This document shows positions 39,726 through 47,609 of a stretch of DNA of 47,609 nucleotides, one piece after another. The stretch's first letter is position 1. The number at the start of each line of letters is the position of its first letter. The DNA is taken from contig DYKQ01000009.1 in assembly GCA_020722545.1 (NCBI GenBank), positions 1-47,609 on the forward strand, in the 5' to 3' direction. Under the pieces are notes generated by a model. The model searched no databases and had not been told where the DNA came from. It saw only the letters and a list, made by a program, of their open reading frames with translations. A program made the translations under genes and the position numbers. The DNA comes from Thiomonas intermedia. GTDB taxonomy: Bacteria; Pseudomonadota; Gammaproteobacteria; Burkholderiales; Burkholderiaceae_C.

Positions 39726-40570
39726 CCTTTGGCGCTCCCCGTAATTCCGCCCGTCGCTCCTCCAGAGGCGATGATTCCGATTCGCAAAGCCAGGACAGTC
39801 TGCGAGCGCGCGCGCGTCGGCGTCTGATCGGCGCAGTGGCGCTGGTGCTGCTCGGGGTGATCGTGTTTCCGCTGGTGTTCGACTCCAAGCCCAAACCGGT
39901 GCCGTCGGACATCGCGCTCGATATTCCCTCGCAGAGCAAGGCGCCGGGCCTGGCGCTGCCCGCTTCCGCGCCCATGCTGCCCTCGGCGTCCAGCGTGGCC
40001 GTGCCCTCGGGCGAACGCGCGGCCGTGGCGCATGCGGCGAGCGCGGTGGCAGCGCCCCCCGCGCCAGTTCCGCCCGAGCCGGAGGTGGCCTCGAAACCGG
40101 CGCTCCCGCCAACACCCGCAGCACCCAAACCCGGCCCGGTGCAGCAGGCGGAGCCGGTCGCGCCCCCACCAGCACCCAAGCCACCCGCCCCGACACCCGA
40201 GCAGGCTCGGCAACTGGCCAGTGCGCGTCAGGCCCTTGCGGCGCTCGAAGGCAAGTCGCCCGACCAGATTTCCACCGCGCAGGCCGAGGCGGCGCTGGCG
40301 AATAAAAAGCACGCGGCGCAGGAAGACGCAGCCCCCTCGAAGGCGCGGTTTGTGGTGCAGGCAGGCGCGTTTGCCGACGCGCATGCCGCCCAGTCCGTGC
40401 GGGCCAAAATTGAAAAAGCCGGACTCAAGACCTATACCCAGGTGGTCGATACTGCGCAGGGCAAGCGGGTTCGGGTACGCATCGGCCCCTTTGCCTCACG
40501 CGATGAAGCCGAGCGGGCCTTGCACAAACTGCAGGCGCTGGGTCTCAGCGGTGCGGTGCTGACGCTGTGA
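39722..40570 (+). CDS. SPOR-domain membrane protein (DedD-like)
   Basis: The 282-residue product has a basic cytoplasmic N-terminus, one transmembrane helix at about 36-53 (IGAVALVLLGVIVFPLVF), and a Pro/Ala-rich periplasmic spacer from 55 to about 200. A C-terminal SPOR domain runs from about 207 to 282 (FVVQAGAFADAHAAQSVRAK to the end). SPOR domains bind denuded glycan at the division septum, so a role in cell division is expected. The location between folC and cvpA is that of E. coli dedD, which supports orthology, though the spacer is long. Confidence 0.88.
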   Translation: MTFGAPRNSARRSSRGDDSDSQSQDSLRARARRRLIGAVALVLLGVIVFPLVFDSKPKPVPSDIALDIPSQSKAPGLALPASAPMLPSASSVAVPSGERAAVAHAASAVAAPPAPVPPEPEVASKPALPPTPAAPKPGPVQQAEPVAPPPAPKPPAPTPEQARQLASARQALAALEGKSPDQISTAQAEAALANKKHAAQEDAAPSKARFVVQAGAFADAHAAQSVRAKIEKAGLKTYTQVVDTAQGKRVRVRIGPFASRDEAERALHKLQALGLSGAVLTL

Positions 40571-40577
40571 GTCCGCT

Positions 40578-41069
40578 GTGAGCCCGCTGGACTGGTTCCT
40601 GCTCGTCGTCATGGGTTTGAGCGTGCTGATCAGCCTGCTGCGCGGCGCGGTGTATGAAATCGTCACCCTGCTGGGCTGGATCGGAGGCGTCTGGTTTGCG
40701 GCGCACTTCGCGCCTAGCCTGGGTGCAAGGTATTTGCAGGCCATCGACAATACCGATATGCGCCTGTTGGCGGCCTATGCGATGTGTTTCATCGTGGTGG
40801 TGCTGTGCGCGGGCATACTCGCCTCGGTGCTGCGTTTGCTGTTGCGCGCAAGCGGCCTGGGTGTTTTTGATCGCAGCATGGGCGCGCTGATCGGTCTGGT
40901 GAAGGGCGTGGCGTTGTCGTTGTTGCTCGTCGCCCTCGGCGCGCAGACGGCGCTGGCGCAGAGTGCGATGTGGAAAACGGCGGTGCTCATTCCGCCGGCG
41001 CAGTCTTTGCTGCTGGTCATTCGCCCCTGGCTGCCCGCCGCTTTCGTCACCCATTTGCCGCAAGGCTGA
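40578..41069 (+). CDS. cvpA: CvpA family membrane protein
   Basis: A 163-residue integral membrane protein with about four hydrophobic helices (near 5-22, 28-45, 63-88 and 100-122). MSPLDWFLLVVMGLSVLISLLRG-type N-terminus and the GxxDRxxGxxxGxxKG-like turn (GVFDRSMGALIGLVKG) identify the CvpA family. E. coli CvpA was found through colicin V production and affects envelope stress tolerance; its position before purF is conserved. Start is GTG 40578, 7 bases after the previous stop. Confidence 0.92.
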   Translation: MSPLDWFLLVVMGLSVLISLLRGAVYEIVTLLGWIGGVWFAAHFAPSLGARYLQAIDNTDMRLLAAYAMCFIVVVLCAGILASVLRLLLRASGLGVFDRSMGALIGLVKGVALSLLLVALGAQTALAQSAMWKTAVLIPPAQSLLLVIRPWLPAAFVTHLPQG

Positions 41070-41109
41070 AATGTTTGGCTCTCCCCTCGTTTCCTGAAAG
41101 ACCACTCCC

Positions 41110-42608
<1,499 letters not shown>

Positions 42609-42612
<4 letters not shown>

Positions 42613-43823
42613 CCGCGCAAGACCGAAGCGCCCCTGAGCTCGCACTCGATACGCTGGCCGTGCGCGAGGCCTTGCCGCGTTCGCAATACGGCGAGAACAG
42701 CGAGGCGCTGTTCCTGACCAGCAGCTTCGTGCATCCGGATGCGGCGACCGCGGCCGCCCGGTTTGCCGGGGAGCAGGACGGTTTTGTCTACTCGCGTTTT
42801 TCCAATCCCACTGTCGCCAGCTACGAGCAGCGGCTTGCCGCGCTCGAAGGGGCGGAAGGCTGCATCGCCACGGGCAGCGGCATGGCCGCCATTCTGCTGC
42901 TGGCGATGGCACTGCTCAAGGCGGGCGATCATGTGATCTGCTCGCAAGGGGTGTTCGGCTCCACGATCAATCTGTTCGGCCGCGAACTGGCCCGATTCGG
43001 CGTGGAGACCACGTTTGTTTCGCAAACCGACGTGTCGCAATGGGCGGCGGCCCTAAGGCCCGATACCCGGCTGCTGTTTGCCGAAACGCCGTCCAACCCG
43101 CTGACCGAGGTCTGCGACATCGCCGCGCTGGCCGATCTGGCGCACGACGCCGGCGCCCAACTGGTGGTGGACAACAGCTTTTGTTCACCGGCCTTGCAGC
43201 GTCCCCTCGATTTCGGCGCCGACTGGGTGATTCATTCCGGCACCAAATACCTCGACGGACAGGGCCGGGTGATCGCAGGCGCGGTGTGCGGCAAAGCCGC
43301 GACTATCCACGACAAGCTGCTGCCCGTGCAGCGCACCATCGGCCTGTCGCTCTCGCCCTTCAACGCCTGGGTGGTGCTCAAGGGCATGGAAACCCTGGGC
43401 GTGCGCATGAGGGCGCACAGCGCATCCGCCTTGACAATGGCGCAATGGCTGCAGGCGCAGCCCGCTATCGGCCGGGTGTTCTATCCCGGCCTCGATACCC
43501 ATCCGCAGCATGCGTTGGCCATGCGCCAGCAAAAGACCGGGGGCGCCGTGCTGTCGTTCGAGCTCAAGGCCGATGATGCGCAGCAGGCCAAAGCGCGGGC
43601 GTTTCACCTCATCGACCACACCCGCATCTGCTCCATCACCGCCAATCTGGGCGACACCAAGACCACCATCACACACCCCGCGACGACCACGCATGGCCGC
43701 CTGAGCGAAGTGCAGCGGCAGGCCGCGGGCATCGGCCAGGGGCTGATCCGCCTGGCCGTGGGGCTGGAAGATGTGGGTGATCTTCAGCGCGATCTCAGCC
43801 GGGGTCTGCAGTCCCTGAGCTGA
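42609..43823 (+). CDS. metZ: O-succinylhomoserine sulfhydrylase
   Basis: PLP enzyme that makes homocysteine directly from O-succinylhomoserine and sulfide in methionine synthesis. The 404-residue product is a Cys/Met metabolism gamma-family protein with [19 protein letters not shown], the YSRFSNPT motif, the substrate-side AETPSNP, and the PLP lysine Lys213 in [11 protein letters not shown]. The purF-metZ neighbour pair is typical of Pseudomonas and Burkholderiales and favours MetZ over cystathionine synthase. The substrate ester (succinyl or acetyl) is inferred from family. Confidence 0.92.
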
Positions 43824-43861
43824 ACGCGTCTTCTTGTCTTTTTTACTTTCCGACTTCGACG

Positions 43862-45271
43862 ATGACCACCCAGCCGCACCGCGTTCGTACCCGCTTCGCT
43901 CCCAGCCCGACCGGATTCATCCATCTGGGCAATATCCGATCAGCGCTTTACCCGTGGGCATTCGCGCGGCACCATGGCGGCGACTTCATTCTGCGCATTG
44001 AAGACACGGATACCGAGCGTTCGTCCGAAGAAGCCGTGCAAGTCATCCTGCAGGCGATGGACTGGCTCGGGCTCGATTACGACGAAGGCCCGTTCTATCA
44101 AATGCAGCGCATGCCGCGTTACCGCGAGGTGCTCGACCAATTGCGGCAGTCTGGCATGGTGTATCCCTGCTACATGTCCACCGCCGAGCTCGATGCCCTG
44201 CGCGAGCAGCAGCTCGCCGCCAAGCAAAAGCCCCGCTACAACGGCGCCTGGCGCCCGGAGCCGGGCAAGGTGTTGCCGCCGATTCCTGAAGGCGTGCAGC
44301 CGGTGTGGCGCTTCAAGACGCCGACCACCGGCGTCGTGGCCTGGCACGATTTCGTCAAAGGCCGGGTCGAGATTCGCAACGAAGAACTCGACGATCTCGT
44401 CGTTGCCCGATCCGACGGCACACCGACCTACAACTTCTGCGTGGTGGTCGACGACATCGACATGCAGATCACCGACGTGATCCGCGGCGACGATCACGTC
44501 AACAACACGCCGCGCCAGTTGCACATCTTCCAGGCCTTGGGCGCCAAGCCCCCGCGCTATGCCCACCTGCCCACCGTGCTCAACGAGCAGGGCGAGAAAC
44601 TCTCCAAGCGCAATGGCGCCAAGAGCGTGCTGCAGTACCGCGACGAGGGCTATCTGCCCGATGCCGTGGTGAACTATCTGGCGCGGCTGGGCTGGTCGCA
44701 TGGCGATGCGGAAATTTTTTCGCGCGCGCAGTTTCTGGAGTGGTTCGATCTCGACCACCTGGGCAGCTCGCCAGCGCAGTTCGACGAGGCCAAACTGCGC
44801 TGGGTGAACGCGCATTACATCAAGCACACCCCGGCGGAGGAACTGGCTGCACTCGTGCGTCCCCTGCTCGACAAGGACGGCATTGCCCACCAGACGCCTG
44901 ATCTCGCGGCGGTTTGCGCATTGCTGCACGATCGCGCCCAGACGCTATCCGAACTGGCCCAACAAACCCTGTTGTTCTATCGCCCCACCGCGCCCGACGC
45001 CGCTGCGCTTGAGCAGCATCTCAGTGCGCAGGGAAAGGCGGCCGCGGCGGATTTTCTGGCCCAACTCACCGCCCTTCACGACTGGTCGCGCGAAGCGATC
45101 AGTGCAGCCCTCAAAAGCGTGCTCAAACAGCACGGCCTGAAAATGCCGCAACTGGCCATGCCCGTGCGCCTGATGGTCACCGGCCGAGAGCAGACCCCCG
45201 CCGTCGACGCGGTGCTGGCCCTGCTCGGGCGGGACGCCGTTGTGCAGCGCCTCGAAAAATATCTCGGCTGA
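43862..45271 (+). CDS. gltX: Glutamyl-tRNA synthetase
   Basis: Class I synthetase charging tRNA-Glu. The 469-residue product has [14 protein letters not shown] (HIGH motif as HLGN at 21-24), the KMSKS-type motif KLSKR at 246-250, and a C-terminal anticodon-binding helical domain. The four-cysteine zinc knuckle found in some homologues is absent. ATG 43862 is 38 bases after metZ. The following 140-base gap holds a TATAAT box before the small gene downstream. Confidence 0.96.
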   Translation: MTTQPHRVRTRFAPSPTGFIHLGNIRSALYPWAFARHHGGDFILRIEDTDTERSSEEAVQVILQAMDWLGLDYDEGPFYQMQRMPRYREVLDQLRQSGMVYPCYMSTAELDALREQQLAAKQKPRYNGAWRPEPGKVLPPIPEGVQPVWRFKTPTTGVVAWHDFVKGRVEIRNEELDDLVVARSDGTPTYNFCVVVDDIDMQITDVIRGDDHVNNTPRQLHIFQALGAKPPRYAHLPTVLNEQGEKLSKRNGAKSVLQYRDEGYLPDAVVNYLARLGWSHGDAEIFSRAQFLEWFDLDHLGSSPAQFDEAKLRWVNAHYIKHTPAEELAALVRPLLDKDGIAHQTPDLAAVCALLHDRAQTLSELAQQTLLFYRPTAPDAAALEQHLSAQGKAAAADFLAQLTALHDWSREAISAALKSVLKQHGLKMPQLAMPVRLMVTGREQTPAVDAVLALLGRDAVVQRLEKYLG

Positions 45272-45319
45272 GTCGAGCCGGTTGCCGGGTCAAAGTAGGC
45301 GCTGAAGCTTACTTCCGGT

Positions 45320-45325
45320 TATAAT
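45320..45325 (+). promoter_or_regulatory. Candidate -10 box for the small gene after gltX
   Basis: A perfect TATAAT lies 86 bases before the proposed GTG start in an A/T-rich stretch. No convincing -35 is visible 16-18 bases upstream. If used it would give the small gene its own transcript, ended by the perfect hairpin terminator downstream. Confidence 0.45.
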
Positions 45326-45411
45326 TTTCGGGTGTTTAACGGGGCAATTTTTCTGTTGCATGTGGTATGCGGCAGACAGTGTTGTCCCACAGTTCCATCA
45401 GAGGGGTAAAC

Positions 45412-45669
45412 GTGGCAAAAGCGACGACCACAGGCAAAACCAACGGTGTTGAACTCGAAGAGTCAAACTCCTCCACCACCACAAAATCGGCAGATCCCTG
45501 GGATTTGATGATGCAGAACGCCGAGGAAGTGGCCTCCACATTCCGCAAGCGGCCTCAAGTGAAAGTGTCTTCACCCTGGCGTGAAGGGTTTGGCAGACCG
45601 CTCTCCCAGCGGTCGCGCGAAATCTATGAGCACATTACCGCCAACAAAACCCGCTTGAAGCAAAAATAA
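45412..45669 (+). CDS. Uncharacterised 85-residue basic protein
   Basis: I do not recognise this family. GTG 45412 is chosen because GAGGGG lies 5 bases upstream; an in-frame ATG at 45367 lacks a ribosome site. The N-terminal 30 residues are Thr/Ser/Lys-rich and look disordered (TTTGKTNG, ESNSSTTTKS). The rest has a compact, conserved-looking core, DPWDLMMQNAEEVASTFRKR and SPWREGFGRPLSQRSREIYE, with a basic C-terminus TRLKQK. No signal peptide, membrane helix or cysteine is present. It has its own -10-like box and a strong terminator, so it is probably a real monocistronic gene. A nucleic-acid-associated role is possible from the charge but is not shown. Confidence 0.7.
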   Translation: MAKATTTGKTNGVELEESNSSTTTKSADPWDLMMQNAEEVASTFRKRPQVKVSSPWREGFGRPLSQRSREIYEHITANKTRLKQK

Positions 45670-45725
45670 ACGCTTTTTCATCGCTTTTTCATTTTTAGCA
45701 ATTTTTGCGTCAGACTTTCCTGACA

Positions 45726-45760
45726 AAAGCGCCTGCAGTGACTCTGCAGGCGCTTTATTT
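45726..45760. terminator. Bidirectional intrinsic terminator
   Basis: A perfect 13-base stem (AAAGCGCCTGCAG at 45726-45738 and CTGCAGGCGCTTT at 45744-45756) closes the loop TGACT. TTTATTT follows on the plus strand, and a CTTTTGTCA tail follows on the minus strand. It sits between the small plus-strand gene and the convergent pyrD gene and should stop transcription from both. Confidence 0.92.
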
Positions 45761-45791
45761 CGGCCGTCTTCTCGGGGCCAGGGGTTCATGC

Positions 45792-46832
45792 CTACTCACC
45801 TCGGCGGGCTTCAAGCGCGAGCGCCCTGGCGCACTCGCCCACCAGTTCCGGGCCGCGGTAGATCAAGCCGGTGTAGAGCTGTACCAGGTCGGCGCCCGCG
45901 CGTAGTTTTTCGACAGCATCTGCCCCGCTCAGAATGCCGCCGACACCGATGATCGGCACGTTGCGGCCCAGACGCTGGCGCAGCCGCGCAATCACCCGGG
46001 TCGAGGCGGCGCGCACCGGCGCCCCGCTCAGTCCACCCGCTTCATGCGCATGGGCCAGCCCGGCCACGGCGTCGCGCGCCAGCGTGGTGTTGGTGGCGAT
46101 GACGCCATCGAGGCCATGCGTCAGCAACTGATCGGCGATGACATCGATGTCGGCGTCATCAAGGTCAGGCGCGATTTTCAGCAGCATGGGCACATGGCGG
46201 CCATGTTGCTGCCGCAGGCGCTCGCGCGTGGCGGCGAGGCCTTGCAGCAGGCCCTGCAAGGCGGCGTCGGTTTGCAACTGGCGAAGGTTGCGAGTGTTGG
46301 GCGACGAAATATTGATGCTGACATAGTCGGCCTGGGTGTACACCCCTTCCAGGCCCAGCCGGTAGTCGTCGAGCGCCTGCTCGACGGGGGTGCTGGCGTT
46401 CTTGCCGATGTTCAGACCAATGGGCACGGGGCGATGGCTGCGGCGCACATGGCGCAAAAAAGCCTCCAGCCCGGCATTGTTGAACCCCATGCGATTGATC
46501 AGCGCCTGCGCCTGCGGCAGCCGGAACATGCGCGGCTTGGGGTTGCCGGGCTGGGCGCGGGGAGTTACCGTGCCCACCTCGACAAAACCAAAACCCATCG
46601 CCGCGAGGGCGTCGATGGCCTCGCCATTTTTATCGAGCCCGGCGGCCAGACCGACGCGATTGGCGAAGCGCAAGCCCAGCAGATCCACCGGATCGTGCAC
46701 CGGTGCATGAGCGTACAGAATCGACAGCCCGGCAGAATGCGCCATGCGGATGCCGCTCAGCGTGAGGTGATGCGCCCATTCTGGATTGAGGCGGAACAAA
46801 ATCGGGCGAATCAGCGGATAGGAGAGCGGCAT
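45792..46832 (-). CDS. pyrD: Dihydroorotate dehydrogenase (quinone), class 2
   Basis: Membrane-associated FMN enzyme oxidising dihydroorotate to orotate with quinone in pyrimidine synthesis. The 346-residue product has the class 2 N-terminal helical quinone-tunnel region ([20 protein letters not shown]), [13 protein letters not shown], and [14 protein letters not shown] with the catalytic Ser around 176-177. It also has ATNTT and [16 protein letters not shown] at the FMN phosphate. ATG at 46832 gives the usual start; an in-frame ATG at 46889 would add 19 residues. It is divergent from rpiA, with 75 bases between the starts. Confidence 0.96.
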   Translation of the reverse strand: MPLSYPLIRPILFRLNPEWAHHLTLSGIRMAHSAGLSILYAHAPVHDPVDLLGLRFANRVGLAAGLDKNGEAIDALAAMGFGFVEVGTVTPRAQPGNPKPRMFRLPQAQALINRMGFNNAGLEAFLRHVRRSHRPVPIGLNIGKNASTPVEQALDDYRLGLEGVYTQADYVSINISSPNTRNLRQLQTDAALQGLLQGLAATRERLRQQHGRHVPMLLKIAPDLDDADIDVIADQLLTHGLDGVIATNTTLARDAVAGLAHAHEAGGLSGAPVRAASTRVIARLRQRLGRNVPIIGVGGILSGADAVEKLRAGADLVQLYTGLIYRGPELVGECARALALEARRGE

Positions 46833-46907
46833 GGAGAGCAGACGAGGTCGCTGAGCACAGGGCGGCGCAGCGATAATGAAGACTGACATTTTTCGTGAAG
46901 ACCCGAC

Positions 46908-47570
46908 ATGACGCAAGACGAACTCAAACAGCAGGTCGCCGCGGCCGCGCTCACCCAGTTGCCGCAGGGCGAAATCATCGGAATCGGCACGGGCTCGACG
47001 GTGAATTTTTTCATCGACGCCCTGGCTGGCATCAAGCACCAGATCAAAGGCGCGGTGTCGAGCTCCGAGCGTTCCACCGAGCGGCTGCGTGCGCATGGCA
47101 TCACGGTCTATGACCTCAACGAGGTGGTGCAGTTGTCGGTCTATGTCGATGGCGCCGACGAGATCGACGCCTCGGGCGCGATGATCAAAGGCGGCGGCGG
47201 TGCGCTGACGCGCGAAAAAATCATCGCCGAGGCCGCAGAGCGCTTCATCTGCATCGTCGATCAGAGCAAGCTGGTGCCGGTGCTGGGCAAATTTCCTTTG
47301 CCGGTCGAAGTCGTGCCGATGGCGCGGGAACTGGTGGCGCGCCGCTTGCGCGCCATGGGGGGCGATCCGCGCGAGCGTTCAGGCTACGTGACCGATAACG
47401 GCAATCTGATTCTGGACGTTCACGGCCTGGAGATTGCGCAGCCGCGCGAATTTGAAACCCGTGTGAACCAGATTCCGGGGGTGGTGACCGTGGGCCTGTT
47501 CGCACTGCGCGCCGCCAACGTCGCCCTGATCGGCACTGCAGAGGGTGTGCAGCGCCGCGATTTTGTCTGA
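46908..47570 (+). CDS. rpiA: Ribose-5-phosphate isomerase A
   Basis: Interconverts ribose-5-phosphate and ribulose-5-phosphate in the pentose phosphate pathway, supplying PRPP for the many nucleotide, histidine and tryptophan genes in this window. The 220-residue product has [15 protein letters not shown], the SSERSTERL phosphate loop, DGADEID at 81-87, and [11 protein letters not shown] at 94-104 with catalytic Glu103. A weak GTGAAG site precedes the ATG. The stop codon is directly followed by an inverted copy of the 62-bp repeat, which runs off the window. Confidence 0.96.
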   Translation: MTQDELKQQVAAAALTQLPQGEIIGIGTGSTVNFFIDALAGIKHQIKGAVSSSERSTERLRAHGITVYDLNEVVQLSVYVDGADEIDASGAMIKGGGGALTREKIIAEAAERFICIVDQSKLVPVLGKFPLPVEVVPMARELVARRLRAMGGDPRERSGYVTDNGNLILDVHGLEIAQPREFETRVNQIPGVVTVGLFALRAANVALIGTAEGVQRRDFV

Positions 47571-47609
47571 GAGCGCCCCCAGACCTGCCGCATTCGCGTC
47601 AGCCCCCCC
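47569..47609 (-). repeat. 62-bp GC-rich repeat, partial inverted copy
   Basis: The reverse complement matches bases 1281-1321 at 39 of 41 positions, including CTGACGCGAATGCGGCAGGT and the CTGGGGGCGCTC end. It begins within the rpiA stop codon and is cut by the window edge, so its full length is unknown. Confidence 0.85.

Overview
The window is a GC-rich, almost fully coding chromosomal segment from a betaproteobacterium, most likely of the order Burkholderiales. The main evidence is gene order: scpB-rluB-ndk-rlmN-pilF-rodZ-ispG-hisS-(yfgM-like)-bamB-der-hfq-hflX-hflK-hflC-DUF2065-hisZ-purA, then guaB-guaA, leuC-leuD-leuB-asd-fimV-truA-trpF-trpB-trpA-accD-folC-SPOR-cvpA-purF-metZ, then gltX, pyrD and rpiA. 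This matches the layout known from that order. A Thiomonas-like organism would fit the style of the intergenic repeats, but that is an impression from memory and cannot be proved here.

Layout. Positions 1-1500 hold a flavin/[2Fe-2S] reductase gene of the naphthalene-dioxygenase-reductase type, bracketed by copies of a GC-rich repeat of about 62 bp. Positions 1.5-20.6 kb are a nearly continuous plus-strand block for chromosome segregation (ScpB), rRNA modification (RluB, RlmN), nucleotide balance (Ndk), type IV pilus and cell shape (PilF, RodZ), isoprenoid synthesis (IspG), histidyl-tRNA charging, outer-membrane assembly (BamB plus a YfgM-like partner), ribosome assembly (Der), RNA chaperoning (Hfq), the HflX/HflK/HflC group, and purine synthesis (PurA). 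A DUF4124 gene lies on the minus strand at 20.8-21.3 kb, divergent from guaB-guaA. At 24.6-26.4 kb a small accessory pair, an MmyB-type regulator and a methyltransferase, is transcribed divergently. Positions 26.4-43.8 kb are a long biosynthetic run for leucine, aspartate-semialdehyde, tryptophan, fatty acids, folate, purines and methionine, with pilus/polarity gene fimV, tRNA gene truA and division/envelope genes (SPOR, CvpA) inside it. The window closes with gltX, a small unrecognised gene, a bidirectional terminator, minus-strand pyrD and plus-strand rpiA.

Most genes are spaced by a few to about 50 bases, and five neighbouring pairs overlap by ATGA (yfgM-like/bamB, hflX/hflK, trpB/trpA, folC/SPOR, purF/metZ), so translational coupling is common. 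I found no tRNA, rRNA, CRISPR array, transposase or phage gene.

I see no wholly new multi-gene system. The least ordinary content is the non-coding structure. It includes the 62-bp repeat family, which recurs inverted 46 kb away, and a related-looking element that has apparently become the coding start of trpA. There is also a 159-bp imperfect palindrome between bamB and der, and a second long palindrome between convergent genes near 20.64 kb. In addition, the MmyB regulator/methyltransferase pair has paired candidate operators, and an 85-residue protein without recognisable family lies downstream of gltX.
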